From positions 1 through 64,000 of the forward strand of contig JBDLJX010000002.1 of the NCBI GenBank assembly GCA_039714155.1: a DNA stretch of 64,000 nucleotides. Reading direction: 5' to 3'. The stretch comes from SZUA-186 sp039714155. Its GTDB lineage: Bacteria > Pseudomonadota > Gammaproteobacteria > UBA9214. Position numbers and translations under genes: made by a program. This document shows positions 1 to 8,532 of the stretch, one piece after another (positions within the stretch are counted from its first letter, which is position 1; each line of letters opens with the position of its first letter). The notes under the pieces were generated by a model. The model had not been told where the DNA came from, did not search any database, and saw nothing but the letters and a program-made list of their open reading frames with translations.

Positions 1-1
1 C

Positions 2-1075
2 ATTCGCAAGGGTCGCATGGTCATCCTGATGGATGATGAAGATCGTGAGAATGAGGGCGACCTGGTGATGGCCGCCGAACGTGTGCGCCCGGAAGATATC
101 AACTTCATGGCCAGTTACGGTCGTGGCCTGATCTGCCTGACATTGACACACGAGCGCTGCAAGCAGCTGGCGTTGCCGTTGATGGTGCGTCGCAATGTGT
201 CACTGCATTCCACCAACTTTACCTTGTCCATCGAGGCGGCCGAGGGCGTAACAACCGGTATCTCGGCACATGACCGGGCGCGTACCGTGCTGGCAGCGGC
301 CAGCCCGGATGCGGTGCCTGGCGATATCGTCCAGCCTGGCCACATCTTTCCGTTGATGGCGCAGCCGGGCGGGGTGCTCGCCCGTGCCGGTCATACCGAG
401 GCCGGCTGTGATCTGGCGCGCCTTGCCGGCCTGGAACCGGCCGCGGTGATTGTCGAAATCCTCAACGAGGATGGCAGCATGGCGCGGAAACCGGATCTGG
501 AAATCTATGCCCGCGAGCATGGCCTCAAGATGGGCACCATCGAGGACCTGATCCGTTACCGTATTGAAAATGAGAAAACCGTGGAGCGGGTGGCGGAAAA
601 CGAGATGGCAACCGAATTCGGTGTGTTCCGTGTGTATGCCTATCGGGATGTCATCGACGGTGCCGTGCACCTGGCGCTGTCGATGGGTGATATTAGCGGG
701 GAGGAGCCGACGCTGGTACGTGTGCACATGCAGAACACGCTCGGTGACATGCTGGCTGCGCGTACGGATGATTACGGCTGGCCGTTGCACGCTGCCCTGC
801 AGTGTATTGCGAAAGAGGGCAAGGGTGCAGTCATCATTCTGCGCTGGGAAGAAAGCCCGGATGACCTGGTGCAGCGCATTCAGGAGTACCATATTCCGGA
901 AGTGGCCGAGAAAAAACCGCAACAGGAACCGGATGAGCTGCGTACCTATGGTGTCGGTGCACAGATCATTGCCGATCTTGGCATTCACAAAATGCGGGTG
1001 TTGAGTGCGCCCAAGATCGTGCACGGTATTGCCGGGTTCGGACTGGAGGTTGTCGAATATGTGCCGTGTGATTGA
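2..1075 (+). CDS. ribBA: RibBA-like: DHBP synthase with degenerate GTP cyclohydrolase II domain (5' partial)
   Basis: Makes 3,4-dihydroxy-2-butanone 4-phosphate from ribulose 5-phosphate for riboflavin synthesis. The reading frame is open to the window edge, and the residues before the first Met (IRKGR) match the family, so the true start lies upstream. The N-terminal half carries the acidic substrate loop (DDEDRENEGD) and the TEAGCDLARLAGL and EILNEDG motifs of RibB. The C-terminal half, from about residue 200, follows the GTP cyclohydrolase II fold (RVHMQNTLGDML), but the CxxxxxxxxxxCxC zinc ligands are absent, so RibA activity is probably lost. ribH and nusB follow on the same strand, the usual gammaproteobacterial order. 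RibB function is well supported; loss of RibA activity is inferred from the missing cysteines. Confidence 0.93.
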   Translation: MRKGRMVILMDDEDRENEGDLVMAAERVRPEDINFMASYGRGLICLTLTHERCKQLALPLMVRRNVSLHSTNFTLSIEAAEGVTTGISAHDRARTVLAAASPDAVPGDIVQPGHIFPLMAQPGGVLARAGHTEAGCDLARLAGLEPAAVIVEILNEDGSMARKPDLEIYAREHGLKMGTIEDLIRYRIENEKTVERVAENEMATEFGVFRVYAYRDVIDGAVHLALSMGDISGEEPTLVRVHMQNTLGDMLAARTDDYGWPLHAALQCIAKEGKGAVIILRWEESPDDLVQRIQEYHIPEVAEKKPQQEPDELRTYGVGAQIIADLGIHKMRVLSAPKIVHGIAGFGLEVVEYVPCD

Positions 1076-1085
1076 TCAGGACTAT

Positions 1086-1160
1086 TGCCGCAGAGATCAC
1101 AGAGAGCACAGAGTGTAATATGCTTATTATATCCGGTGATCTCTTTTGCCTCTGTGGCAG
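1086..1160. repeat. Intergenic inverted repeat of the GCAGAG/CACAGAG type
   Basis: Between ribBA and ribH, TGCCGCAGAGATCAC on the left can pair with GTGATCTC and CTCTGTGGCA on the right. The internal CACAGAG motifs repeat in direct orientation. This looks like a dispersed intergenic repeat of a kind seen in many bacterial genomes, not a simple terminator, because there is no T tract. It leaves ribH about 55 bases of its own leader. Confidence 0.45.
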
Positions 1161-1214
1161 ATGAAGTTTTCTTTATTACCTGGCTGAATTGATTGTTCAG
1201 AGTGGATTGGAAAA

Positions 1215-1691
1215 ATGGCTGATATCACAACGATAGAAGGTGAGCTGGTAATCCGGAATGCGCGTATCGCGCTACTGGTGTCGCGTTTTAACAGCTTTGT
1301 TGTCGAGAGTTTGCTGGCAGGCGCCATCGATACGCTCAAGCGTCACGGTGCCGATGAACGGGACCTGGAAATTATCCGGGTGCCGGGCGCCTACGAGATG
1401 CCGATTGCGGCACAGCGACTGGCAGCCAGCAAGCGTTATGATGCCATCATTGCGCTGGGGGCCGTAATCCGTGGCGGCACCCCGCATTTTGAATATATTG
1501 CCGGCGAATGTACCAAAGGCCTGTCATCAGTGTCGCTGAAATACGATATTCCGATTGCCTTCGGTGTGCTCACCGTGGATACCACTGAGCAGGCCATAGA
1601 ACGGGCCGGCACCAAGGCGGGCAACAAGGGGGGTGAAGCCGCCATGTCGGCCATTGAAATGATCAACCTGCTGCAGGGTCTGGATAGCTGA
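1215..1691 (+). CDS. ribH: 6,7-dimethyl-8-ribityllumazine synthase
   Basis: Condenses 5-amino-6-ribitylaminouracil with 3,4-dihydroxy-2-butanone 4-phosphate, the penultimate step of riboflavin synthesis, as an oligomeric cytosolic enzyme. The 158 residues are full family length. Visible landmarks are the RFNSFV segment near the N-terminus, VPGAYEMP, GAVIRGGTPHFEYI with the catalytic His, and the closing GNKGGEAAMSAIEM helix. It sits 140 bases after ribBA, separated by a repeat, and 12 bases before nusB, so ribH-nusB-thiL are probably co-transcribed. Confidence 0.97.
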   Translation: MADITTIEGELVIRNARIALLVSRFNSFVVESLLAGAIDTLKRHGADERDLEIIRVPGAYEMPIAAQRLAASKRYDAIIALGAVIRGGTPHFEYIAGECTKGLSSVSLKYDIPIAFGVLTVDTTEQAIERAGTKAGNKGGEAAMSAIEMINLLQGLDS

Positions 1692-1703
1692 GGCTGCGCG
1701 ATA

Positions 1704-2159
1704 ATGTTTGTTTCTGCACATGCGCGGGCAAGGGCGCGGCGTTACGCCATGCAGGCCCTCTACCAGTGGGACCTCTCCGGCGTCGAGCTGGCCGAGATCC
1801 AGCGCCAGTTTGCCGAGGCGGAAGACTTTAGCCGCGCCGACAAGGACTATTTTGTTGAACTGCTGAAGACGATACCCGCGCAACGCGAGTCTATCGACCG
1901 GCATCTCGGTGAATTCCTTGACCGGCCCATGCAGCAGGTCGATCCGGTCGAGCGCGCCATCCTGCGAATCGCGACCTACGAGTTGCTGAATCGTGACGAT
2001 GTTCCGTACCGTGTAGTTATCAACGAGGCCATCACCCTGACGAAGAAATTTGGCGCCGAACAGAGCCATGCCTTTGTGAATGGTGTACTCGACAAGCTGG
2101 CGCACAAGCTGCGGGCTGACGAATGTACCGGCAAGCCCCGGCAGGCCAACGGTCTCTGA
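1704..2159 (+). CDS. nusB: Transcription antitermination protein NusB
   Basis: RNA-binding all-helical protein that, with NusE (ribosomal S10), loads on boxA in rRNA leaders and supports antitermination. The 151 residues contain the typical opening (ARRYAMQALYQWDLSG) and closing (VVINEAITLTKKFGAEQSHAFVNGVLDKLA) motifs. It lies 12 bases after ribH and 30 bases before thiL, a widely conserved neighbourhood. Nothing is unusual about it. Confidence 0.97.
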   Translation: MFVSAHARARARRYAMQALYQWDLSGVELAEIQRQFAEAEDFSRADKDYFVELLKTIPAQRESIDRHLGEFLDRPMQQVDPVERAILRIATYELLNRDDVPYRVVINEAITLTKKFGAEQSHAFVNGVLDKLAHKLRADECTGKPRQANGL

Positions 2160-2189
2160 TCATCCTGCACCTGGTTCCGGTCATATCAC

Positions 2190-3167
2190 ATGGCCCTGTC
2201 TGAATTCGAACTTATCCAGCGCTACTTTGATTATCAGCCCGCTGCGGGCAGTCGTGATGATGTTGTGCTGGGCATTGGTGATGATGCAGCGATTCTTGCG
2301 GTGCCTGATGATCGCGACCTGGTGGTCTGCATGGATACCCTGGTCACCGGTGTGCATTTTCCTGAATCCGTTACAGCCGATGCCATTGGCCACAAGGCCC
2401 TGGCCGTCAACCTCAGTGATCTTGCGGCAATGGGTGCGGAACCGGCATGGTTTACCCTGTCGTTGACATTGCCGGATGCAGACAGTCAGTGGCTGGAATT
2501 ATTTGCGCAAGGCCTGTTTGCACTGGCTGACCGCTACCACGTGCAACTCGTCGGTGGCGATGTCACGCGCGGTCCGTTGAATATCACCGTGCAGGCGCAC
2601 GGACTGGTACCAAAAGGACGGGCGCTCAAACGCAGCGGCGCTGCTGTCGGTGATCGTATCTATGTCACGGGCACACTCGGTGATGCCGGGTTGGCGCTAC
2701 AGCAGGGTTCGACAGCATCGGCAGGATTACGCCAGCGACTGGATTATCCGGAACCACGCATCGACGCCGGTCTTGCGTTGCGTGGCCTGGTATCGGCGTG
2801 CATAGATATTTCCGATGGCCTGCTGGCCGACCTCGGTCATTTGCTGGCGGCGGATGGCCTGGGAGCCATATTGCAGGTCGACGATCTGCCGCGTTCGCAG
2901 GACTTCCTTGCGACCATGGAGACACTCGGCGATTCCGGGAATCTGTCTTACAATGTTCCGCTAAGTGCCGGTGATGATTATGAATTGTGTTTCACCGTGC
3001 CGCCCGGACAGGGTGCGGAACTGGAGTCGGCCCTGGCTGCTTTGCCGGGGAGTTGTACTGCCATTGGCGTCATCGAGCAAGGCGGTGGACTACGCTGCCA
3101 ACGACAGGATGGCTCGATCTGGCAACCCGCGGCAAACGGTTACCAGCACTTCAGGGCTAAAATATGA
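2190..3167 (+). CDS. thiL: Thiamine-monophosphate kinase
   Basis: Phosphorylates thiamine monophosphate to thiamine pyrophosphate with ATP. The 325 residues are full length. The metal/ATP loop GIGDDAAI lies near residue 27 and the DTLVTGVHF motif near residue 47. The later VGGDVTRG and CIDISDGLLADL motifs complete the active site. The stop codon overlaps the pgpA start (ATGA), so the two genes are translationally coupled. Confidence 0.97.
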   Translation: MALSEFELIQRYFDYQPAAGSRDDVVLGIGDDAAILAVPDDRDLVVCMDTLVTGVHFPESVTADAIGHKALAVNLSDLAAMGAEPAWFTLSLTLPDADSQWLELFAQGLFALADRYHVQLVGGDVTRGPLNITVQAHGLVPKGRALKRSGAAVGDRIYVTGTLGDAGLALQQGSTASAGLRQRLDYPEPRIDAGLALRGLVSACIDISDGLLADLGHLLAADGLGAILQVDDLPRSQDFLATMETLGDSGNLSYNVPLSAGDDYELCFTVPPGQGAELESALAALPGSCTAIGVIEQGGGLRCQRQDGSIWQPAANGYQHFRAKI

Positions 3168-3655
3168 CTGAGCGCGTCGCGGCACGTCATTTACTGAACC
3201 CGTCCTGCTTCGTTGCGCTTGGCTTCGGCAGTGGGCTGGTACCGGTTGCGCCGGGTACCGCCGGCACGCTGGCTGCGATTCCGGTTTACCTGCTGCTGCA
3301 GGATCTCAACTTGAACGCCTACCTGGTTATTGTGGTTGCCATGTTCCTGGGCGGCATCCTGGTGTGCCATTACACCGCGGATCGACTGGGTGTGCATGAC
3401 CATCCTGCCATTGTCTGGGACGAGATCGTCGGTTACCTGGTCACCATGGTGGCGGCGCCAGCGGGATGGCAATGGATTGTTGCCGGTTTTGTATTGTTCC
3501 GATTGTGGGTAACAGGCGATTTCACGGCGGCGGCAGTTCGTATTTATCGGTATCGTTATAGTAGTGGGCGCCTGTGTCCAGCCACTCGGCGATCAGTCGC
3601 AGTTCTGCCGGCGTCAGCATGCCCTTGTGGAAGGACAGGTCCTTGTTGGTCGTGA
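3164..3655 (+). pseudogene. pgpA: Phosphatidylglycerophosphatase A, truncated at an island junction
   Basis: PgpA removes phosphate from phosphatidylglycerol phosphate in the inner membrane. The first 113 or so residues are good PgpA: FGSGLVPVAPGTAGTLA, CHYTADRLGVHDHPAIVWDEIVG, and WQWIVAGFVLFRL. After FRL (about base 3506) the expected conserved DxxKPWPI segment, the final helix and the last Asp-rich motif are missing. The frame instead runs antisense into the 3' end of the neighbouring heme lipoprotein and stops at 3655. About the last 50 family residues are therefore lost and the product is probably inactive. I did not find the missing 3' part elsewhere in the window. The overlap with thiL (ATGA) is intact, so the damage is only at the 3' side. 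Confidence 0.8.
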
Positions 3656-6413
3656 CTACCGCCTCGACTTCATAGATATCGTCGTCGGTATCGTCATCAA
3701 ACAACCGGAAAAAGCGGGCACTCGGAATCGCCCCGCGGGCACTCATCAGGCGCCGGGTAATGCAAATGCCGTCCAGCGGTTCAACCGAGAGGTCGCCTTC
3801 GATGCCATTCGGACAATCCGTAGCGGGATCTGATACCTGAATCCATTCACCATTCTCGTTCATCACGTAGTAATCGGTTTCAAACAGCTGCACATAGGAG
3901 GTGACCTCCCCCGGGTTCCACGGATCAGGATCGCCACTCAACTCGAATTTGCCGTCACCGCCCTTGGGGCAGCTGTTCTGGGGGGTATTGTCGGCTTTGT
4001 CATGGCAACTGGTGCAGGACATGCCCCCCGCCTGCGGGCGGCAGGCATCCCAGATCGGCTGGATATGCTCCAGGTAGTTGATGGTGACCCTGCAGTTGCT
4101 GGTCCAGCTGTCCAGGCATAGCGGATCGTTTACCGGTGCGGGGGTCGTCAGATCGCCGTGGCTGTACACGAAAGGCTGGGCCAGTGTGCCGATGAAGGGA
4201 TTGGTCCAGTAGTCTTCATAGACCACGTCGCCCGTGCCATTGGGTATGGTACCGAGCATGAATGCAAGGGCTTCCGCCATGGTATCCCCGGCTGCGATGG
4301 CAATGATCTCTGGATTCGCATTCGGGAATGGCCCGGCTCCCGGCGCGCCCGGGTTGGCCGCGGCGGTCTCGATGTCCGTTCGTGCATGCGGGATATCGTT
4401 GCCCGGGTCGTGGCAGCCGTGGCATTCACGCAGTTCACCTTCCTCCAGCAGCAGGGTGTGGGGATGGTCTGTCAGATAATTGTAGTTGTAGCCAGGCTCG
4501 GCGATCAGGTCCACGCGCTTGCCGTACTTGTTGACCACCTCGAAGGTGAAGTGGATATCATGCGGCACCTGGGCCAGGGCAGACCCGTCCGGCTCGACTG
4601 TGCCGTAAGACAGGATGTCATGCAGCTCCCGGTTACCGGAACCCAGGATCGGACGCAATCCCATCTGCGGCCCGCTGCCATCGGTGGGGTTGAGCACCGG
4701 GCTGTCCAGTATGGCCTGTTCCAGTTCACTGGGCATAAAGCGTCTGGTGAAGACGCGAATAAAACGTTCCGAACGATCGTCCGGCACGGTGAGATAGGGA
4801 TCACGCAGGGTCGTGATACCGCCATCCGGCTCGGCCATGTCCTGGCTGTCCAAATCGTAGACACTGAGAATATGGAAGGCACCAAAGCCCTCGTCCAGCA
4901 GGAAGTTTGCCTTCGGACTCTGATAGACACGCGCATTCTCGTTGTATTTGCCGATCACGATATCGGTATACAGGGCATGGCTGTGCCCCTTGACCACCGG
5001 AAGCCGGGTGTTTTCGTGCGGGTCGATCGTCCAGATCCCGTATTGTGGCGCACGCAAAGCGTCCGTGGTGGAAAAGCCCTCACACACGGCGCTGATCTCT
5101 CCTGACTGGGTGAGACACTGTGCCCAGCTCGCCAGCAGGCGACCGCTGCCATCACGATAGGGGAATACGGCGCTGTACCATCCGCTGGGCGAAACCTGGT
5201 CGGGATAGAAATTGACCAGGCCCGGTGTCATCGATTGTTCCGCCTCCCCGCTGACGGAATCATCGATGGGCTTGCCGACGGCATAGAAATTCTGGCTGTT
5301 GATCTTGACCACATCGCCGCCGTAAACCGGGTTGTAGATATGCCGCATAATGGTGATCAGGTTACCGTCGCGCATGGGGATCGGATCCATATAGTGGATG
5401 AAGGATGCGTCGGTAACCTCTTCATTGATACTGCCGAAGTAGCGATGCAGGTTTCCGCCACTGGGTGCAATCCGGTACAGGCTAAGGATGTCCTGGATGA
5501 AAATACGGGTATCAGTCGTCTCGCCGGCAACCGAGCCGCCGCACTTGTCATCGGTGGTCCATGTCTTGGGATCATCCAGTCCGGGAGGAAATCCATTTCC
5601 GTTTCCGTGCCCGAAACCACCGCCGTGCGGATGGGTACTGAAATCCGGGTCATCGATGTTTTCTTCCGTACAGTCGGTCAGGACTTCGTACTCGCGACCC
5701 CAGCGAATAAACACGATCTGCCCGTCATTCATCGTGTTCGGCTCAATGTCATGATAGGCACCAAAGGTGATCTGAAACAGTTCGCTGCCATCCGGCTCCA
5801 TGATATGCAGCAGCGAGGCCGGCTCGGCGAAATCGCCAATGTACTCCCGGCTGTCCGCCAGCCGGTAATCCCCGGTGGCGACCTGGCGGTCCGAAGAGAA
5901 GACGATGCGACCGTCATTCGTGTAGGCCGGGTTGGTGTCCTGACCTGTGTTGGCAAGTTCGTCATCCGCAAAAAACCTGCGAATCTCTCCGGTAGAAAAG
6001 TTGTACTCGTAGATATTCCAGTTGCTGTGGTGCGTATTGCCCTCCGGCCCGTGGGCAGCAAAGGCGATACGTTCGCCATCGGGCGAAACCGTGAGGTCCT
6101 TGACGTCATAGCTGCCACCGCCGAAATAGCCGGAGAGGATGTCCTTCTCATCAGAGGAAAGGGCAACCCTGTCACGCACAAACAACCTGGCGCCAGGATT
6201 GAACTGATATGGCGAGCGTGGATCCAGAACCGGGCGGTCGTCCACAGAAGTCGTTTCCCCCATTTCCGGAAAGTCACGCACAATGTAGGCAAAGGGACTG
6301 TCCTGCAGTACGCCTTCCTCTCCGGTCAATCCTTCCTGCTGGCATGCGGCTACTGCGATAACCATCACTGTGACAAAAAAATGCACTGTACATATTTTGA
6401 GTAGAGCATTCAT
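3522..6413 (-). CDS. Diheme c-type lipoprotein with beta-propeller, hydrazine synthase alpha-like (HzsA-related)
   Basis: 963 residues with an excellent ribosome site (AGGAGG, 6 bases from the ATG) and a lipobox VAAC with Cys24, so it is a periplasm-facing lipoprotein. Residues about 90-480 hold TolB/PD40-type propeller blades (LTVSPDGERIAFAAH, NPAYTNDGRIVFSSDRQ). Residues about 605-668 read like the middle domain of HzsA-type proteins (DGSALAQVPHDIHF), ending in the first heme site CHGCH at 664-668. A second heme site, CTSCH at 800-804, follows a HIQPIW motif. The family assignment is from motif memory and is inference. No HzsB or HzsC partner is present, so hydrazine synthesis is not implied. 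It is the last gene of the motor cluster and ends at the broken pgpA. Confidence 0.65.
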   Translation of the reverse strand: MNALLKICTVHFFVTVMVIAVAACQQEGLTGEEGVLQDSPFAYIVRDFPEMGETTSVDDRPVLDPRSPYQFNPGARLFVRDRVALSSDEKDILSGYFGGGSYDVKDLTVSPDGERIAFAAHGPEGNTHHSNWNIYEYNFSTGEIRRFFADDELANTGQDTNPAYTNDGRIVFSSDRQVATGDYRLADSREYIGDFAEPASLLHIMEPDGSELFQITFGAYHDIEPNTMNDGQIVFIRWGREYEVLTDCTEENIDDPDFSTHPHGGGFGHGNGNGFPPGLDDPKTWTTDDKCGGSVAGETTDTRIFIQDILSLYRIAPSGGNLHRYFGSINEEVTDASFIHYMDPIPMRDGNLITIMRHIYNPVYGGDVVKINSQNFYAVGKPIDDSVSGEAEQSMTPGLVNFYPDQVSPSGWYSAVFPYRDGSGRLLASWAQCLTQSGEISAVCEGFSTTDALRAPQYGIWTIDPHENTRLPVVKGHSHALYTDIVIGKYNENARVYQSPKANFLLDEGFGAFHILSVYDLDSQDMAEPDGGITTLRDPYLTVPDDRSERFIRVFTRRFMPSELEQAILDSPVLNPTDGSGPQMGLRPILGSGNRELHDILSYGTVEPDGSALAQVPHDIHFTFEVVNKYGKRVDLIAEPGYNYNYLTDHPHTLLLEEGELRECHGCHDPGNDIPHARTDIETAAANPGAPGAGPFPNANPEIIAIAAGDTMAEALAFMLGTIPNGTGDVVYEDYWTNPFIGTLAQPFVYSHGDLTTPAPVNDPLCLDSWTSNCRVTINYLEHIQPIWDACRPQAGGMSCTSCHDKADNTPQNSCPKGGDGKFELSGDPDPWNPGEVTSYVQLFETDYYVMNENGEWIQVSDPATDCPNGIEGDLSVEPLDGICITRRLMSARGAIPSARFFRLFDDDTDDDIYEVEAVVTTNKDLSFHKGMLTPAELRLIAEWLDTGAHYYNDTDKYELPPP

Positions 6414-6521
6414 TTCATGCCTCCTGCTTCCTGGACTGGCCTGCCTTTACCTTTCATCGTCATGCTGTCTCAACTGATCAACCCCGGGTTTGCCGGTATT
6501 CCGCTATGCGGCTTGGCGAGA

Positions 6522-7496
6522 TCAGCCGGGGAGAAAGTCAAATTTGTAGTTGACCGGTGTCGCCAGGACATCATCGGGTCCGAAGTCGATCACACGGATT
6601 CGTGTCAGCAGCTTTTGCTCCAGCTTGATGCTCTCGAGCTCACTACTGATGAGTTCGATACTGGAAATCGCGCCATTGGGCTCGATCACGATATGAAAGA
6701 CATATTTGCCCCTGACTTCCGGATCCTTGCGCAACGCGCGGTTGTAGATGGCGTAAATCGCTCCCTTGTGCTGCTCGAAAACACGACGTATGGACTCCAT
6801 GTCCCTTCCACCGGCTACCGACGAATGATGTTTACCGCCACCGCTACCGCGCGCACCGCCCGAGCCGTCGCCGGTACCACCACCGCCGGTTCCGTCGCCG
6901 GCACCGAGTGGACTCGCCACCGAAACACCGCTGCGACCGGCCAGTTGCGTACTGCTGCCATGGCTGCTAATGGCGGAGGAGTTGATTCCTCCGCTGGTCT
7001 TGACCGCCGTTTCGCGCCCAAGCACCGAGCGCCTGATCTTTGCTGCTGCACCGGTAGTAACGTTGGTGTTCCTGGCCTGAAGCTTGGCGACATCCAGCGA
7101 ACTTCGCAGCGATTGCAGCTGATTGGAAAATGCCGCCACACCCATAGATGCGACTTTCTTCCTGGCCGGTGCTTTCTTTATCTGCTTCGCCGGGGGAGCC
7201 TCTTTTTTTACAGCTTTACTGGGCTCCACAGGCTTCTCGATTTCTACCGGCTCCGGTTTCGGCGCCGGGGGCGGTGCAGGCAACTTCTGCTGCAAAATAA
7301 TCTTTGCCAGTGCTGGCGGCACGATTTCGGCCTGCTCCCGCTCAATTTCCGGTAACGGGAGCCAGGGGAAGACGATGGCCAGCAACATAAACAGAAGAAG
7401 CAGGCGCTTGAGTATTTTCCTGAAGCGCACGTCTTCCTTGCGTGTGGCCTCCCAGGGAAGAACAAAATCGTTCAATAGCATTGCTGTCGTAGTCAT
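6522..7496 (-). CDS. TonB-like protein with AgmX/PglI C-terminal domain
   Basis: 324 residues: a short cytoplasmic N-terminus, one membrane helix at about 29-46, a Pro/Lys-rich spacer at about 65-115, a Gly/Ser-rich linker at about 190-225, and a C-terminal domain from about 228 (SIRRVFEQHKGAIYAIYNRALRKDPEVRGKY in outline) that matches the AgmX/PglI tail found in Myxococcus GltG/GltJ-type proteins. This architecture is that of a TonB-like force transducer coupled to an ExbB/ExbD motor. It lies 12 bases after an exbD gene and 108 bases before the heme lipoprotein, in one operon. The domain call is confident; the partner at the outer membrane is unknown. Confidence 0.8.
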   Translation of the reverse strand: MTTTAMLLNDFVLPWEATRKEDVRFRKILKRLLLLFMLLAIVFPWLPLPEIEREQAEIVPPALAKIILQQKLPAPPPAPKPEPVEIEKPVEPSKAVKKEAPPAKQIKKAPARKKVASMGVAAFSNQLQSLRSSLDVAKLQARNTNVTTGAAAKIRRSVLGRETAVKTSGGINSSAISSHGSSTQLAGRSGVSVASPLGAGDGTGGGGTGDGSGGARGSGGGKHHSSVAGGRDMESIRRVFEQHKGAIYAIYNRALRKDPEVRGKYVFHIVIEPNGAISSIELISSELESIKLEQKLLTRIRVIDFGPDDVLATPVNYKFDFLPG

Positions 7497-7508
7497 CCGG
7501 TATAACTC

Positions 7509-8012
7509 CTATGCGCCGGCGTTGGCCACCTGGGTCACCGCCATGGACAAATCCCGGTAGTTCGATTTTGCGCAGGTCACCATGACACGCTTGAGTATTT
7601 CATACGGGATCGTATGGTCACCCAGGATGGTGATTGCCCTGCCACTCGCCTTTTCTTCCGCGGTCAACTGTGCGCGTTTCGAGGCCAGGTAGTTGAGCTC
7701 TTTCGCAAGCCCCGGGATTACACCGTCACTTTTTATTACCTCATCCATGGTTGCGACCGGCCGGCCGTCAACGATGATGTCGGATTCGGTCACCATGACG
7801 GTGATGGTCGACTCGGGTTTTTGCTCGGCGACGGAATCAGGGAGCTTGATGTGCTTGCTCACTTTCAGTATCTCGTTATCACCGGAGTTGATGAGCAGAA
7901 AGAACACGAGAATCGTGAATATATCCATGAGCGAAACCAGATTGAGTTTCGCAGGCCTGAGAAAGCGCCTGTGATTCTGCTGCATGCGTTCTGCAATACT
8001 GGACCTGTTCAT
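7509..8012 (-). CDS. ExbD/TolR-type motor protein (first ExbD, with the membrane Asp)
   Basis: 167 residues with one N-terminal membrane helix (about 24-42) and a periplasmic domain. The helix keeps the Asp that carries protons in this family (SLMDIFTILVFFLL, Asp30). The periplasmic part has the ITVMVTESDIIVDGRP and TILGDHTIPYEILKRVM segments typical of ExbD. It overlaps the preceding exbD gene by four bases (ATGA), so the two are translationally coupled. The product is expected to form an inner-membrane proton channel with the ExbB-like protein at 8533-9204. Confidence 0.9.
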   Translation of the reverse strand: MNRSSIAERMQQNHRRFLRPAKLNLVSLMDIFTILVFFLLINSGDNEILKVSKHIKLPDSVAEQKPESTITVMVTESDIIVDGRPVATMDEVIKSDGVIPGLAKELNYLASKRAQLTAEEKASGRAITILGDHTIPYEILKRVMVTCAKSNYRDLSMAVTQVANAGA

Positions 8013-8518
8013 GAGTCGCCTCTCTTGGGTGGAGCATCACCCAGCGAAATTTCCGGAAACAGTTCAACTTCGACGGCACTGGTGGCAACAACCGTCCTGA
8101 ACCCCCGCACGGTATCCATGGTGGACACCAGCGATTGATAGCTGACATCTGCCTCGGAGAGCAAAAGAACGTCAGACTTGTCCTTGACTTCCTTCTTGAT
8201 TTCCCGCAGCACCAGGGACAGCGTCTCGTAGTCCAGTTTCTCACTGTCTTCCATATCCCTGGGCTCGATGCTCTTTATCAACACCCCGCTCGGGAAATAC
8301 ACCTCCAGGCCTGACTTGCGCAGTACCACCTCCAGCTGCCGGTTTTTCTCGGCACTCTGTGTCACCGCACCTGTCAGGTTCGGAAGATTGAGCCGTAGTA
8401 TCGTGATCTGACTGAATACCATGCTCATCAACAGCACCGGGACCAGTACGATCATGAGATTCATAAAAGGCGTGATATTAAGATCCGCCTCCTCAAGTTC
8501 TCGTCGCTTTATGAACAT
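8009..8518 (-). CDS. ExbD/TolR-type motor protein (second ExbD, Asn in place of the membrane Asp)
   Basis: 169 residues, one N-terminal membrane helix and a periplasmic domain ending in the TVRGFRTVVATSAVEVELFPEISLG region. The start DLNITPFMNLMIVLVP aligns with DLNITPLIDVV of normal ExbD, placing Asn20 where the proton-carrying Asp belongs. The paralogue next door keeps its Asp, so the motor probably uses two different ExbD subunits of which only one conducts. It begins 14 bases after the exbB-like gene. Confidence 0.9.
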   Translation of the reverse strand: MFIKRRELEEADLNITPFMNLMIVLVPVLLMSMVFSQITILRLNLPNLTGAVTQSAEKNRQLEVVLRKSGLEVYFPSGVLIKSIEPRDMEDSEKLDYETLSLVLREIKKEVKDKSDVLLLSEADVSYQSLVSTMDTVRGFRTVVATSAVEVELFPEISLGDAPPKRGDS

Positions 8519-8532
8519 AGTGTTACCACCTG

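Noticed and set aside
200..1024. 274-codon open frame antisense to ribBA
   Set aside because: A shadow of the GC-rich ribBA gene; no start signal or family motif.
5235..6404. 389-codon open frame on the plus strand
   Set aside because: It lies wholly opposite the heme lipoprotein gene, which has a ribosome site, a lipobox and domain motifs; this frame shows none.
3522..6413. Anammox-type hydrazine synthesis
   Set aside because: Only an alpha-like protein is present; no HzsB, HzsC or hydrazine dehydrogenase lies near, so the pathway is not supported.
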